From Chitinimonas taiwanensis DSM 18899 (lineage in GTDB: Bacteria > Pseudomonadota > Gammaproteobacteria > Burkholderiales > Chitinimonadaceae), in contig NZ_FPKR01000005.1 in assembly GCF_900119825.1 (NCBI RefSeq), positions 231,549 to 295,548 on the forward strand: 64,000 bases of DNA. Reading direction: 5' to 3'. Below, one piece after another: positions 8,412 through 16,835 of this stretch. The notes beneath the pieces were generated by a model. That model had not been told where the DNA came from and searched no databases. It worked only from the letters and a program-made list of their open reading frames with translations. Made by a program: the position numbers and the translations under genes. The number at the start of each line of letters is the position of its first letter. The first letter of the stretch is position 1.

Positions 8412-10439
8412 ATGCTGGCTAAGCTGAGTTTTCGGACCCGGGTGCTGCTGGTGTCGGTGCTGTGCACAGCACTGGCTTTTGCGCTGGTGCAGATCGTCAC
8501 CGCGCGCGACGCGACCCGCATCGTCAAACAGGAAGCCTTTGAAAGTGCGGCACGCCTCGCCGCGCGTTATGCGCGTCAAAGCGAGGTCAGCCTCAGCGTG
8601 GCCGTCAATCTGGTGCGCGCGCAAAAGGGCCTGATCGAGAGTGCCAAGCGCAGCCAGCAGACTGATAGAGAAAAGCTCGATACCTTGCTGGAAGGCAGCT
8701 TCGCCAGCCTGCCCGAATCGTCGAGCTTCTGGGTCAGCATGGAGCGCAATGCCTTTGATGGCCTGGACGATCAGTTCCGCGGTGATAAGCGCTACTGCGC
8801 GCACGGCGCCTATGCACCGTGGTGGACACGCAGCGATGGCAAGGTCAGCCGCTTCGAATACCAGCATGGCGAGGAAGAGCTGGGCAGTGATGCCAAGGCG
8901 GATGAGAACTGCTTCAGTTCCGACTTCTACCAGCAGACCAAGACCCAGAAGCGCGAGCTCGCCATTGAGCCCTATGTGGACCCGGATGCCAAGGTGCTGA
9001 TGATGTCCTACACGGCGCCGCTGATGCTGGATGGCAACTTTCTCGGCGTGATCGGCACCGATATCCCGATGGCCGAGCTAAGCAGCCTGCTCGGCGCGAT
9101 CAAGCCGTATGAAACCGGCTTTCTGAGCCTGATCAGCGCGGGCGGCCTGTATGCAAGCCACCCTGATACGGCCAAGCTTGGCAAGCCGGTCGATGCAGCC
9201 GAGGTGCCGGCCGCGGCGCTGGAGGCCATCCGCGCCGGCAAGCCCTATCAGTTCGAGAGCGCGAACAGCGCGCATTTCTTTGAGCCGATCCGCATCGGCC
9301 AGGCCAAGGAATACTGGGCGCTGGCCGTCAGTGTGCCCTTGCAGAAAGTGACGGCCGAGGCCGACCAGCTGCTGCTGACCACCCTGCTGATCGGCCTGAG
9401 CGCGCAGATCATCCTGGCGGTAGTGATGTGGTTATGGATCTCCCGTCTGACCCGCCCACTGGGCAGCCTACGCGACGCGATGCGTGAGCTGGCTGGTGGC
9501 GAGGCCGATCTGACCCGGCGCCTGCCGGTCAGCACCGAAGATGAGATCGGCCAGACCTCGATTGCCTTCAACCAGTTCATCCAGTCGCTGGCCGAGATCG
9601 TGCGCCATGTGAAGCAGAACGCAGCCGAACTCAATGTACAGATCAATGCCCTGGCCGGCCATGCCGGGCAGATTTCGGCCAGCTCGGCCAGCCAGTCCGA
9701 TGCCGCCTCGGCCTCGGCCGCGGCGCTCGAACAGATGTCGACCAGCATCAGCCTGATTGCCCAGAACGCCACCGATGCCGGCGAAACCAGCGCCGCGGCC
9801 GAACAAGGCGCGCTGGCCGCGGTGCAGGAAGTCAACGATACCGCCGAGGAAATCGGCCGCATCGACCAGACGGTGCGCGAGCAGGCGCAGACCATGCAGC
9901 AGCTGGCCCAGCAGACCCAGGCGATCAGCAGCGTGGTGGCCGCCATCCGCGATGTAGCCGAGCAGACTAATCTGCTCGCCCTGAATGCCGCTATCGAGGC
10001 GGCGCGGGCTGGCGAGCAAGGGCGCGGTTTTGCCGTGGTGGCCGATGAGGTGCGCAAGCTGGCCGAGCGCACCGCGCGCGCCACCCAGGAAATTGGCCAG
10101 ACCATCGCCGCGATTCAGCAGGAGACCGAGCTGGCCGTGGCCGGCATCGGCCACACACTCAAGCAGGTGGAAGCCGGTGTGGCGCGTTCCCGCGCGGCGG
10201 CCGGCCGTATCGGCCAGATCGCCGACGGCACGCGCCAGACTGCGCAGGGCATGCGCGATATCGCCCTGGCCACGCGCGAGCAGTCCGAGGCGTCCAGCCA
10301 TATCGCCAGTAATGTCGAGCAGATCACCTCGGCGATCAGCGAGAACGATCTGGCCCTGCGCGAGGCTTCGGCCGCCAGCAGCCAGCTCGCGCAGCTGGCT
10401 AGCGAGCTGGAAGCGCTGGTGCTGCGCTTCCGTACCTAG
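8412..10439 (+). CDS. Methyl-accepting chemotaxis protein, dCache sensor
   Basis: This 675-residue chemoreceptor has a first membrane helix ([19 protein letters not shown]) and a periplasmic sensor of about 290 residues with Cache-type features ([22 protein letters not shown]). A second helix near residues 325-347 is followed by HAMP ([17 protein letters not shown]) and a signalling coil. The hairpin tip contains the conserved [19 protein letters not shown] core. It should signal through CheA/CheW. The start ATG at 8412 follows GGGGA by 6 bases; an in-frame TTG at 8406 is less likely. It is a single gene closed by the terminator at 10450-10492. The ligand cannot be read from sequence. Confidence 0.93.
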   Translation: MLAKLSFRTRVLLVSVLCTALAFALVQIVTARDATRIVKQEAFESAARLAARYARQSEVSLSVAVNLVRAQKGLIESAKRSQQTDREKLDTLLEGSFASLPESSSFWVSMERNAFDGLDDQFRGDKRYCAHGAYAPWWTRSDGKVSRFEYQHGEEELGSDAKADENCFSSDFYQQTKTQKRELAIEPYVDPDAKVLMMSYTAPLMLDGNFLGVIGTDIPMAELSSLLGAIKPYETGFLSLISAGGLYASHPDTAKLGKPVDAAEVPAAALEAIRAGKPYQFESANSAHFFEPIRIGQAKEYWALAVSVPLQKVTAEADQLLLTTLLIGLSAQIILAVVMWLWISRLTRPLGSLRDAMRELAGGEADLTRRLPVSTEDEIGQTSIAFNQFIQSLAEIVRHVKQNAAELNVQINALAGHAGQISASSASQSDAASASAAALEQMSTSISLIAQNATDAGETSAAAEQGALAAVQEVNDTAEEIGRIDQTVREQAQTMQQLAQQTQAISSVVAAIRDVAEQTNLLALNAAIEAARAGEQGRGFAVVADEVRKLAERTARATQEIGQTIAAIQQETELAVAGIGHTLKQVEAGVARSRAAAGRIGQIADGTRQTAQGMRDIALATREQSEASSHIASNVEQITSAISENDLALREASAASSQLAQLASELEALVLRFRT

Positions 10440-10449
10440 CCGACTCGCA

Positions 10450-10492
10450 GCAAGAAAAAAGCCGCCCAGTGCAGGGGCGGCTTTTTTCTTGC
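10450..10492. terminator. Bidirectional rho-independent terminator
   Basis: A 17-base perfect stem (10450-10466 with 10476-10492) has A-tract and T-tract built in, so it can terminate the chemoreceptor gene on the plus strand and the lipoprotein gene arriving from the other side. Confidence 0.92.
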
Positions 10493-10498
10493 CAGACC

Positions 10499-10828
10499 TT
10501 ACCAGCGGTACCAGCCCCAGTAGGGGTGGAAGGGGCGTCGCTCTGACCATTGCCGCAGCCTTTCCTCCTGACGCACATCATCAAGCTGAGTCTGCTGCAT
10601 ATAGTTGAGCACCGGCTCGGGCAGGCCTTCCTTGCTCAGGCGCACGATATCGCTGGCACTCAGCGCATAAGTCGAGCGGCTCTCGCGCATCATGGCGATG
10701 ATGGCATCCGGGCTATTGCCCTCGCGGCTCAGTTTCAAGGCTTCATCCACGCTGACCTGGGGCGGCAGCGTGGCGCAGGCAGCCAGCAATAGGGCGGCCG
10801 GCAGGCTGATCAGGAATCGGCTAGACAT
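10499..10828 (-). CDS. Small lipoprotein, function unknown
   Basis: This 109-residue protein has a lipoprotein signal peptide with lipobox LAAC (about residues 14-17), so it should be lipid-anchored in the envelope. The mature part contains repeated short helices around EALKLSREGNSPDAIIAMMRES and SASDIVRLSKEGLPEPVLNYM, two similar segments that may be an internal repeat. It ends with an aromatic tail (HPYWGWYRW). The ATG at 10828 is preceded by a GGAG-like site; an upstream TTG at 10846 is in frame but less likely. It is a stand-alone gene. I do not recognise a named family. Confidence 0.65.
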   Translation of the reverse strand: MSSRFLISLPAALLLAACATLPPQVSVDEALKLSREGNSPDAIIAMMRESRSTYALSASDIVRLSKEGLPEPVLNYMQQTQLDDVRQEERLRQWSERRPFHPYWGWYRW

Positions 10829-10894
10829 GGTGGTCGGCTCCAGCAAGGAGAATGAGATAGCGTTCAGACCGGGTGAGCGGACAAAAGTGCGCGC

Positions 10895-11461
10895 TCAGGC
10901 CGCCTGTTGCAGGCGTGCCTGCCGGACGAGGTTCGCCGCGAGGCTGTCCAGCCGGCTTTGCTGGCGCGCATCCAGCAGTTGGCCATCTTCGCCAAACGCC
11001 GTGTGTGCGCTACCCAGTGCCAGGCTCTGCGGCAGGGTCATCACCCCCAGGGTATGCAGGATGTCGCGTAGATGATTGAGGCCACGCAAGCCACCCAGCG
11101 CGCCGGGTGAGGCCGCGCTCAGCGCCGCGACCTTGCCGGCAAATGCCTTGCCACCCTCGATGCGCGACAACCAGTCGAGCGTGTTCTTCATCAGCGCCGA
11201 CACCGAGGCATTGTTTTCCGGCGAGGCAAGCAGCAGCCCATCCTGCCCGGCCAGCAACGCACTCAGGCCCAACGCGGCCTCGGGCGCCCCTTGGCTCGCT
11301 TCCAGATCGCCGTGGTAGAGCGGCATCTCGAAGTCGGCCAGGTCGATCAGACTCACCTCGGCCCCAGCGGCCTGCAAGGCAGCGGCGCCCGCGCGGGCCA
11401 GGCGCTTGTTCAGCGATTCGTGCCGCGCGCTGCCGGCAAATACCAGGATGCGTACCGTCAT
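10895..11461 (-). CDS. NADPH-dependent FMN reductase family protein
   Basis: This 188-residue flavodoxin-like protein begins with VFAGSARHESLNKRLA, the phosphate-binding loop of the FMN_red family. It also contains ASPENNASVSALMKNTLDWLSR, the usual second flavin-contacting block. It should reduce FMN or a quinone-type acceptor with NAD(P)H in the cytoplasm. I chose the ATG at 11461, with GAGG 8 bases upstream; the in-frame GTG at 11470 is less likely. The pirin gene lies 41 bases upstream on the same strand, suggesting a two-gene stress operon. Confidence 0.85.
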   Translation of the reverse strand: MTVRILVFAGSARHESLNKRLARAGAAALQAAGAEVSLIDLADFEMPLYHGDLEASQGAPEAALGLSALLAGQDGLLLASPENNASVSALMKNTLDWLSRIEGGKAFAGKVAALSAASPGALGGLRGLNHLRDILHTLGVMTLPQSLALGSAHTAFGEDGQLLDARQQSRLDSLAANLVRQARLQQAA

Positions 11462-11502
11462 CTCATTCACCTCGCTCAGATGATGTGTTGGCGCGCTGGC
11501 GC

Positions 11503-12201
11503 TCAGGGCAGATCGAACACCAGCACTTCGGCGTCCTGCCCATCGCTCAGTGCGATCAGGGATTCATCCTGCAACTGTAGTGCATCGCCAGCCTGCAGCC
11601 GCTCCCCATTCACCAGCAACTGGCCGCGCGCCAAGAATACATAGCCGCGCCGGCCCGGCGCCAGCGACAGGCTGGCCTGCTCGGTCCCATCGAACAAGCC
11701 GGCATACAGGCGCGCATCCTGCAGCATGCTCAGCGAACCGTCGGCGCCATCCTGGCTGACCAAGAGGCGCAGACGACCGCGCTTTTCCTCGGCCGGAAAG
11801 TGCTTTTCCGCATAGCGCGAAGGCTTGCCCTTGCTGCTCGGCTCGATCCAGATCTGCAGGAAATGCACCGGATCATTGACCGAGGCGTTGTATTCCGAAT
11901 GCTGGACACCGGTGCCGGCACTCATCAGCTGCACATCGCCAGGCTGAATGGTGGAGCCATTGCCCATGCTGTCGCGGTGCGCCAGCCCGCCAGCCAGCAC
12001 ATAGCTGATGATCTCCATATCGCGGTGGCCATGGGTGCCAAAACCGGCCCCAGGCACCACACGGTCCTCATTGATCACGCGCAAGGGACCAAAGCCCATA
12101 TGCGCGGGGTGGTAGTAGCTGGCAAAGGAAAAGCTATGGGCTGACTTCAGCCAGCCATGATCGGCATGGCCGCGCTCTGCACTATTGCGACGGATAAGCA
12201 T
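11503..12201 (-). CDS. Pirin family protein (YhhW-type bicupin)
   Basis: This 232-residue bicupin has the N-terminal pirin pattern HGWLKSAHSFSFASYY. The metal site THGHRDMEIISYVLAG (His residues plus Glu) is followed by GVQHSEYNAS. YhhW relatives have quercetin 2,3-dioxygenase activity in vitro and are often seen near redox enzymes. The AAGGA before the ATG at 12201 supports the start. It is the first gene of a probable pair with the FMN reductase. Its upstream region contains the small repeated motif described at 12220-12306. Confidence 0.88.
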   Translation of the reverse strand: MLIRRNSAERGHADHGWLKSAHSFSFASYYHPAHMGFGPLRVINEDRVVPGAGFGTHGHRDMEIISYVLAGGLAHRDSMGNGSTIQPGDVQLMSAGTGVQHSEYNASVNDPVHFLQIWIEPSSKGKPSRYAEKHFPAEEKRGRLRLLVSQDGADGSLSMLQDARLYAGLFDGTEQASLSLAPGRRGYVFLARGQLLVNGERLQAGDALQLQDESLIALSDGQDAEVLVFDLP

Positions 12202-12219
12202 GGCATTCCTTCTTTCAAG

Positions 12220-12306
12220 TATTTGAACAAGTGCTTGTATGCTATGCGGGCTTCATCTGCGCTGATAGCGGAATGATCTGAGCACTTCTATCGAAATATT
12301 TGAACA
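12220..12306. promoter_or_regulatory. Repeated TATTTGAACA motif upstream of the pirin gene
   Basis: TATTTGAACA occurs at 12220-12229 and again at 12297-12306. The first copy lies next to symmetrical CAAG/CTTG and TTCAA/TTGAA arms just before the pirin start. It could be an operator for an unlinked repressor. The evidence is only the repetition and position. Confidence 0.3.
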
Positions 12307-12320
12307 GAAAAACCAGCGCC

Positions 12321-12782
12321 TCAAGCCGGGTCGAGCGGGCGTTGTAGCAGGTATTTGACGATGCCTTGCGGGAAGCCGCGCAGCGCGCTGACTTCGCGGT
12401 AGCCATGGCGCAGATACAGGCCGGGCGCCTGAAAGCTGAAGGTTTCCAGATAGACCTGTGTGCAGCCGCGCCGGGCGGCCAGTGCTTCAAAACGCATCAG
12501 CAAGGCGCTGCCCAGACCCTGGCGGCGCTGCTCGGCGCACACCCATAGCTGCTGTAATTCTGCGCACTGGCCCCAACTGCGCCCAAGCGCCCCGCCCAGC
12601 AGGCGGCCAGCCGCATCGTGCACGCTACAGACGAGCGCCTGCACCTCGTCCAGCGGCGCGGCGGCCAGATTGGCGGCGTGCAGGCCGCTATCGAGCGCAT
12701 CCAGCAGCGCGGCCGGCGCCGTCTGCCAGTCCTGCCATTGCAGCATGCTTGAGTCGGCAAGGTGCGTAGTTGCGGCCGACAT
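12321..12782 (-). CDS. GNAT family N-acetyltransferase
   Basis: This 153-residue acetyltransferase contains the acetyl-CoA pyrophosphate loop QRRQGLGSALLMRFE after the beta4 strand AELQQLWVC. The C-terminal block SFQAPGLYLRHGYREVS is typical of the family. The substrate cannot be predicted. It ends with FPQGIVKYLLQRPLD, the kind of tail seen in small-molecule GNATs. It starts 3 bases after the stop of the LacI regulator gene on the same strand, so the two are probably co-transcribed, although the acetyltransferase has no obvious tie to glucan use. Confidence 0.8.
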   Translation of the reverse strand: MSAATTHLADSSMLQWQDWQTAPAALLDALDSGLHAANLAAAPLDEVQALVCSVHDAAGRLLGGALGRSWGQCAELQQLWVCAEQRRQGLGSALLMRFEALAARRGCTQVYLETFSFQAPGLYLRHGYREVSALRGFPQGIVKYLLQRPLDPA

Positions 12783-12785
12783 CGT

Positions 12786-13805
12786 TCAAAGAATCCGTCG
12801 GGCCGATTCACGCATGATCAGCTCCAGCGGCAGCTGGGTCAGCGTGGGCGTTTCGCCATTCAACAGCTGCAGCACAGTACGCGCCGCCTGCTTGCCCATC
12901 TCGTACACCGGCTGGCGCACCGTGGTCAGTGGCGGCGTCGTGTAATTGGAGTTCGGTAGATCATCGAAACCGATGATGGAGATATCGTCGGGCACGCGGA
13001 TACCGCGCCGGTACAGCGCCAGGCGCGCGCCATAGGCGGTCTGATCATTGGCACAGAAGATGGCGGTGAAGCGCTGGCGGGTCTCCAGCAACTCGTTCAC
13101 CGCCAGCAGGCCGCCCGATTCCTGGAAATTGCCCTGCACGACCAAGGCCGGGTTGAAGGCAATGCCGGCAGCTTCGAGCGCTGCGCGGTAGCCCGCCAGG
13201 CGCGCACGCGCGTCGTCATGCTCGGGCAAACCGGCAATAAAGGCGATCTGGCGATGGCCGAGTTCGAGCAGATAGTCGGTCGCCAGGCGTGCGCCCTCCA
13301 GCTGATCGAGCGCAATACCGCGCGCCTGGCCGGTATCGATACGCCGCCCGGTGGCCACGATGGGCAGGCGCTCGGCAAAACGGCCGATCTGCTTGTCGCT
13401 CAGGCTACCGGACAGGATCACGATGCCGTCCACGCGGCGCGCCATCAGCAGCTCGACCCGTTCAGCCTCTTCATCCGCATGCCAGTGGCCGCTGACAATC
13501 AGCGGCGCGTAGCCGGAACCGGCCAGCGCGGCCTCCACGCCCATCAGCGCTTCGGTGAAGAAGGGACTGGCCAAGTCCTGGGTCAGGATGCCGATGGTCA
13601 TCGCCCGCCCCTTTTTCAAACCCTGGGCAAGCAGATTCGGCTTGTAGCTGAGATTGGCGATCGCGGCTTCGACCGCCTTGCGCTTGTCGTCCGACACGCG
13701 CGCCGTACCGTTCAGAATGCGGGATACCGTGCTGGGCGAGACACCGGCGATGCGGGCGACCTCATGCAGGGTGGAGGCGGTGGAAGCGTGCGAGCTTTGC
13801 GACAT
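12786..13805 (-). CDS. LacI family repressor of the beta-glucan regulon
   Basis: This 339-residue repressor has the N-terminal helix-turn-helix TLHEVARIAGVSPSTVSRIL, the hinge YKPNLLAQGLKKG and a periplasmic-binding-protein-like effector domain ending in the family block IGFDDLPNSNYTTPPLTTVRQP. The start at 13805 follows AGGA and removes a 47-residue non-conserved extension. It is divergent from the GH5 gene. The 14-bp palindrome at 13883-13896 lies in its own upstream region, so autoregulation is likely. The effector is presumably a cello-oligosaccharide, by analogy with CelR/CebR-type regulators and from context. Confidence 0.9.
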   Translation of the reverse strand: MSQSSHASTASTLHEVARIAGVSPSTVSRILNGTARVSDDKRKAVEAAIANLSYKPNLLAQGLKKGRAMTIGILTQDLASPFFTEALMGVEAALAGSGYAPLIVSGHWHADEEAERVELLMARRVDGIVILSGSLSDKQIGRFAERLPIVATGRRIDTGQARGIALDQLEGARLATDYLLELGHRQIAFIAGLPEHDDARARLAGYRAALEAAGIAFNPALVVQGNFQESGGLLAVNELLETRQRFTAIFCANDQTAYGARLALYRRGIRVPDDISIIGFDDLPNSNYTTPPLTTVRQPVYEMGKQAARTVLQLLNGETPTLTQLPLELIMRESARRIL

Positions 13806-13882
13806 GGGATTCCTGGCATTCAAAAAGCATCTGTGTGCACAAGACATGGCAAGGCCGACAGACGCGGTACTTTCCCAGAAGC

Positions 13883-13896
13883 GGGAAACGTTTTCA
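13883..13896. promoter_or_regulatory. LacI-type operator O1
   Basis: GGGAAACGTTTTCA is a 14-bp near-palindrome centred on CG, 78 bases upstream of the LacI start. It matches the other operators here (consensus TGAAAACGTTTTCA) and would allow autorepression. Confidence 0.65.
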
Positions 13897-13999
13897 ATCG
13901 ACACGCAGCGCAGGGGCTTGCCGCGAGTCGACGACAGCCAGCGCAATCACCCTTTTGGCAGCAGCGTTGTGGCGAGCTTGCCACGCTGGAATATTTTTC

Positions 14000-14042
14000 T
14001 TGCCGCCAGCGTGGCTTCCTGTTTAGTATGAAACCGTTTTCA
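14000..14042 (+). promoter_or_regulatory. Promoter and LacI-type operator O2
   Basis: A possible promoter, TTGCCG (14000-14005) and TAGTAT (14024-14029), has an 18-base spacer. It is followed at once by the operator TGAAACCGTTTTCA (14029-14042), whose arms differ at one position. A half-site TGAAAACG follows near 14050. A ribosome-site-like GGAGACAG near 14073 has no start codon after it. A repressor here would cover the transcription start of the GH5 transcript. Confidence 0.55.
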
Positions 14043-14244
14043 AGATCAAGTGAAAACGCACAAGAATAATTGGAGACAGCGCTCAGCCTACCCGGCCGAG
14101 CCAATTCGCCAGCTAAGCTGGCCGCCTGCCCAAGCAGGCCCCTGGTGTACGCCCTGCCCCAGCTTGCGCAGCGCGCCACCCGCGGATAAGCAGAGCATTC
14201 CCTGATTCATCGAGCCCTGCGCGGCTCACGCTGCACATCGCATT

Positions 14245-14256
14245 CAAAGCGCTTAG
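14245..14256. promoter_or_regulatory. CAAAGCGCTTAG palindromic site
   Basis: The AAGCGCTT core is a perfect 8-base palindrome, and the 12-mer differs by one base from the perfect palindrome CAAAGCGCTTTG at 23014-23025 upstream of the porin gene. It is of LacI-family operator type but a different class from the TGAAAACGTTTTCA sites. Confidence 0.45.
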
Positions 14257-14285
14257 GCTAGGCCCGACTGCTTCGAATCCAAGCT

Positions 14286-14299
14286 TGAAAACGTTGTCA
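14286..14299. promoter_or_regulatory. LacI-type operator O3
   Basis: TGAAAACGTTGTCA lies 13 bases before the GH5 start codon and matches the operator consensus, with one arm mismatch. It abuts the ribosome site (AAAAGGA), so a bound repressor could act as a roadblock to transcripts starting upstream. Confidence 0.65.
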
Positions 14300-14312
14300 G
14301 AAAAGGACTGCC

Positions 14313-15347
14313 ATGTTGGCTCGCGCGTTCCAGCACACCGCCCTGCTGCTCAGTCTGATGTTGAGCGGCATGGCCATGGCCGACTGCAGCTTCGAGGTAG
14401 CCGCGCAGACGCGTGCGGAAGCGTGTCAGCGCCTGCTGGCGCGCAGCATGAACCTGGGCAATATGCTCGAGTTCGAACGCGAGGGCATGTATGGCCCGGT
14501 GCTGGAGGCCAAGTTCTTCGACATCATCAAGGCAGCCGGCTTTAGCGCCGTGCGCCTGCCGGTGCGCTGGGACGCACGCGCTGCCTATGAGCCGCCTTAC
14601 ACCATCAACCCGGAATTCTTCGAGCGGGTGGACTGGGCCGTGGCCAATGCGCGCCGCGTTGGCCTCGCCATCATCCTCGACATGCACCACTACACAGCCA
14701 TGATGAGCGAGCCGGATACCGAGCTGCCGCGCTATCTGGGCATCTGGCAGCAGGTGGCCGAGCACTATCGCGCCGCGCCGGCCGAGGTGATGTTCGAGCT
14801 ACTCAACGAACCGATGGGCAAGCTCGACGATGCGCGCTGGAATGCCGTCATTGCCAAGACCATTCCGCTGATCCGCCAGAGCAACCCCAAGCGCACGCTG
14901 ATCGTGGGCGGTACCGACTGGAATGGCTACCGCAAGCTGGCCACGCTGAACCTGCCGGCCGACGACCGCGACCTGATCGCCACCTTTCATTACTACGAGC
15001 CGATGCCCGTCACCCATCAGGGGGCGAACTGGGTAGCCGGCGGCAGCGGCTGGCTGGGTACGCGCTGGACCGGCAGCCCGGCCGAGCAGGCCGAACTGGA
15101 TGGCGCGTTGGATGCGGTGGCCAAGTGGGCGCAGCGCGAGCAAAGACCGGTGCTGCTGGGCGAGTTCGGAGTGTTCTCAGCGGCCGATATGGCTACCCGT
15201 ACGGCCTGGACCCGCGCCGTGGTGCAAGGCGCCGAGCGGCGCGGCTTTGCCTGGGCCTATTGGGAATTCGGCGCCGGCTTTGGCGCGTACGACACCTTTA
15301 CCAAGCAGTGGCGCCAGCCACTGCGGGATGCCTTGCTGGGCGGCTAA
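14313..15347 (+). CDS. Secreted GH5 endo-beta-glucanase
   Basis: This 344-residue glycoside hydrolase family 5 enzyme has a signal peptide (residues 1-23, ending GMAMA). The catalytic domain shows NLGNMLE, GFSAVRLPVRW, LDMHHY and FELLNEP with acid/base Glu166. FHYYEP and LLGEFGVFS, with nucleophile Glu284, complete the active site. It should hydrolyse internal beta-1,4 (or mixed) glucan bonds in the periplasm or outside the cell. There is no carbohydrate-binding module. AAAGGA precedes the ATG, and the LacI-type operator O3 is 13 bases upstream. It is the first gene of the glucan regulon. Confidence 0.9.
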   Translation: MLARAFQHTALLLSLMLSGMAMADCSFEVAAQTRAEACQRLLARSMNLGNMLEFEREGMYGPVLEAKFFDIIKAAGFSAVRLPVRWDARAAYEPPYTINPEFFERVDWAVANARRVGLAIILDMHHYTAMMSEPDTELPRYLGIWQQVAEHYRAAPAEVMFELLNEPMGKLDDARWNAVIAKTIPLIRQSNPKRTLIVGGTDWNGYRKLATLNLPADDRDLIATFHYYEPMPVTHQGANWVAGGSGWLGTRWTGSPAEQAELDGALDAVAKWAQREQRPVLLGEFGVFSAADMATRTAWTRAVVQGAERRGFAWAYWEFGAGFGAYDTFTKQWRQPLRDALLGG

Positions 15348-15424
15348 GCCCGCGCCAAGTGCGATTTTCGCGACAAACTTACATGGAGTTGACAAACAAC
15401 TAAGCCTAAGCCTCTGTTTGATCT

Positions 15425-15455
15425 TAGAATGCGCCCAAACGTGAAACCGTTTTCA
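15425..15455 (+). promoter_or_regulatory. Promoter -10 and LacI-type operator O4
   Basis: A -10-like TAGAAT (15425-15430) is followed 11 bases later by TGAAACCGTTTTCA (15442-15455), identical over all 14 bases to operator O2. The -35 is poor; TTGACA at 15389-15394 is too far away to pair with it. The operator would cover the start of the ABC importer transcript. Confidence 0.65.
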
Positions 15456-15458
15456 TAT

Positions 15459-15486
15459 CACATCCAGGATTACCTGGAGGAGACAA
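15459..15486 (+). promoter_or_regulatory. Leader hairpin overlapping the ribosome site
   Basis: TCCAGG (15463-15468) pairs with CCTGGA (15473-15478) around the loop ATTA. The right arm runs into the GGAGGA ribosome site (15476-15481) of the binding-protein gene. Nearly the same 28 bases recur at 22926-22953 with the stem kept and the loop changed, which suggests selection on the structure. Confidence 0.5.
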
Positions 15487-15491
15487 AGACC

Positions 15492-16730
15492 ATGCAATTC
15501 AGCCTCAAGTCCGGCCTTCTGGCCGTTGCCCTCGCCTATTCGGCCCATGCTGCCACCACCATCACCGTGGCCTCCTTCCCCGATCTCGACCGCTCGGCCA
15601 AGGCTGCGCTGGACGGTTTCAAGAAGCTGCATCCGGATATCGAGGTCAAGGTGGTGAGCCTGGCCTATGCCGATCACCACAATGCGATGACCACGGCCCT
15701 GGCCACCGGCGCCAATCTGCCGGACGTGATGGCGGTCGACTACGACTTCATCGGCAAATTCTCCGAATCAGGCGGCCTGGAAGACCTGGCCAAGGCGCCT
15801 TACAACGGCCTGCAGTACAAGAGCCAGATTTCGCGCTTCTCGCTGCCACAAGGCATGTCCGATACCGGCGCCCTCGCCGCCATTCCCACCGATATCGGCC
15901 CGGGTGCGCTGTTCTACCGCAAGGACATCCTCGATAAGGCCGGCGTAAGCGAAGCCGAGCTGACCAAGTCCTGGGACAGCTATCTGGCTGCCGGCAAGAA
16001 GGTGAAGGCCGCAACCGGCGCCTATATGCTGGCCAATGCAGTCGACCTGAAGGACATCATCATCCGCGCCAACCTCAAGGATGGCGAAGGCGTGTACTTC
16101 GACGCCAAGGGCAATGCCCTGGTCGACAATGCGCGTTTCGTGAAGGCCTTCGAAGTGGCCAAGGCCGCCCGTGTAGCCGGCATCGACGGCAAGATCGGCG
16201 CCTGGTCGAACGAATGGTCGGAAGGCTTCAAGCGCAACCAGATCGCCACCCAGATGATGGGTGCCTGGCTGGCCGGCCATCTGAAGAACTGGCTGGCGCC
16301 AACCCAGAAAGGGTTGTGGCGTTCTGCCCAGCTGCCCAACGGCGCTTACGCCGCTTGGGGCGGCAGCTTCTACGCAATCCCGAAAAAGACTGAGAACAAA
16401 GCCGCAGCCTGGGAACTGATTAAGTACCTGACCCTGAACAAGCAGCAACAGATTGCCGCCTTCCGCGCCGTGGATGCCTTCCCCTCACTGATCGAGGCAC
16501 AGAACGACAGCTTTATCGACGAGCCGATCGAATACCTGGGTGGCCAGAAGGCGCGCCAGCTGTGGCGCGTGGCAGCCGGCAAGATTCCGGCCAGCACGGT
16601 GGACAAGTTCGACAGCGTGGCCAAGGAGATCGTCAATTCCGAGCTGGAGAAGGTCCTCGAGCAGAACAAGGACATCAAGGCAGCCCTGGCCGATGCCAAG
16701 GCGCTGATCAAGCGTCGCGTGCGTCGCTAA
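15492..16730 (+). CDS. Sugar ABC transporter substrate-binding protein
   Basis: This 412-residue family-1 extracellular binding protein has a signal peptide ending SAHA. The mature start TTITVASFPDLDRSAKAALDGF is typical of the MalE/UgpB-like fold. TDIGPGALFYRKDILDKAG is the usual hinge block, and GSFYAIPKKTENKAAAWELIKYL the usual C-lobe block. It should bind cello- or beta-gluco-oligosaccharides in the periplasm; specificity is inferred from the GH5/GH1 neighbours. The ATG at 15492 follows GGAGGAGA; an in-frame ATG at 15429 lies upstream of the operator and is rejected. The first permease follows after 105 bases. Confidence 0.9.
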   Translation: MQFSLKSGLLAVALAYSAHAATTITVASFPDLDRSAKAALDGFKKLHPDIEVKVVSLAYADHHNAMTTALATGANLPDVMAVDYDFIGKFSESGGLEDLAKAPYNGLQYKSQISRFSLPQGMSDTGALAAIPTDIGPGALFYRKDILDKAGVSEAELTKSWDSYLAAGKKVKAATGAYMLANAVDLKDIIIRANLKDGEGVYFDAKGNALVDNARFVKAFEVAKAARVAGIDGKIGAWSNEWSEGFKRNQIATQMMGAWLAGHLKNWLAPTQKGLWRSAQLPNGAYAAWGGSFYAIPKKTENKAAAWELIKYLTLNKQQQIAAFRAVDAFPSLIEAQNDSFIDEPIEYLGGQKARQLWRVAAGKIPASTVDKFDSVAKEIVNSELEKVLEQNKDIKAALADAKALIKRRVRR

Positions 16731-16835
16731 TGTCTTGCTGAGCACGCTGCCCGCCTGGCGGGCAGCGGCAAGCCGGGGTGCGTTTCGGCCCGCCCCGGCC
16801 TGCAGCCTGAAATCCTGCCGTAATGAGCGATTGCC

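Larger units (their letters stand above)
14043..14312 (+). other. Long GH5 upstream region
   Basis: Apart from the operators, this roughly 270-base stretch holds no supportable gene. It has a short GC hairpin (GCCTGC with GCAGGC near 14126) and two palindromic sites near the GH5 start. It would be a long untranslated leader if transcription starts near 14035. Confidence 0.4.
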
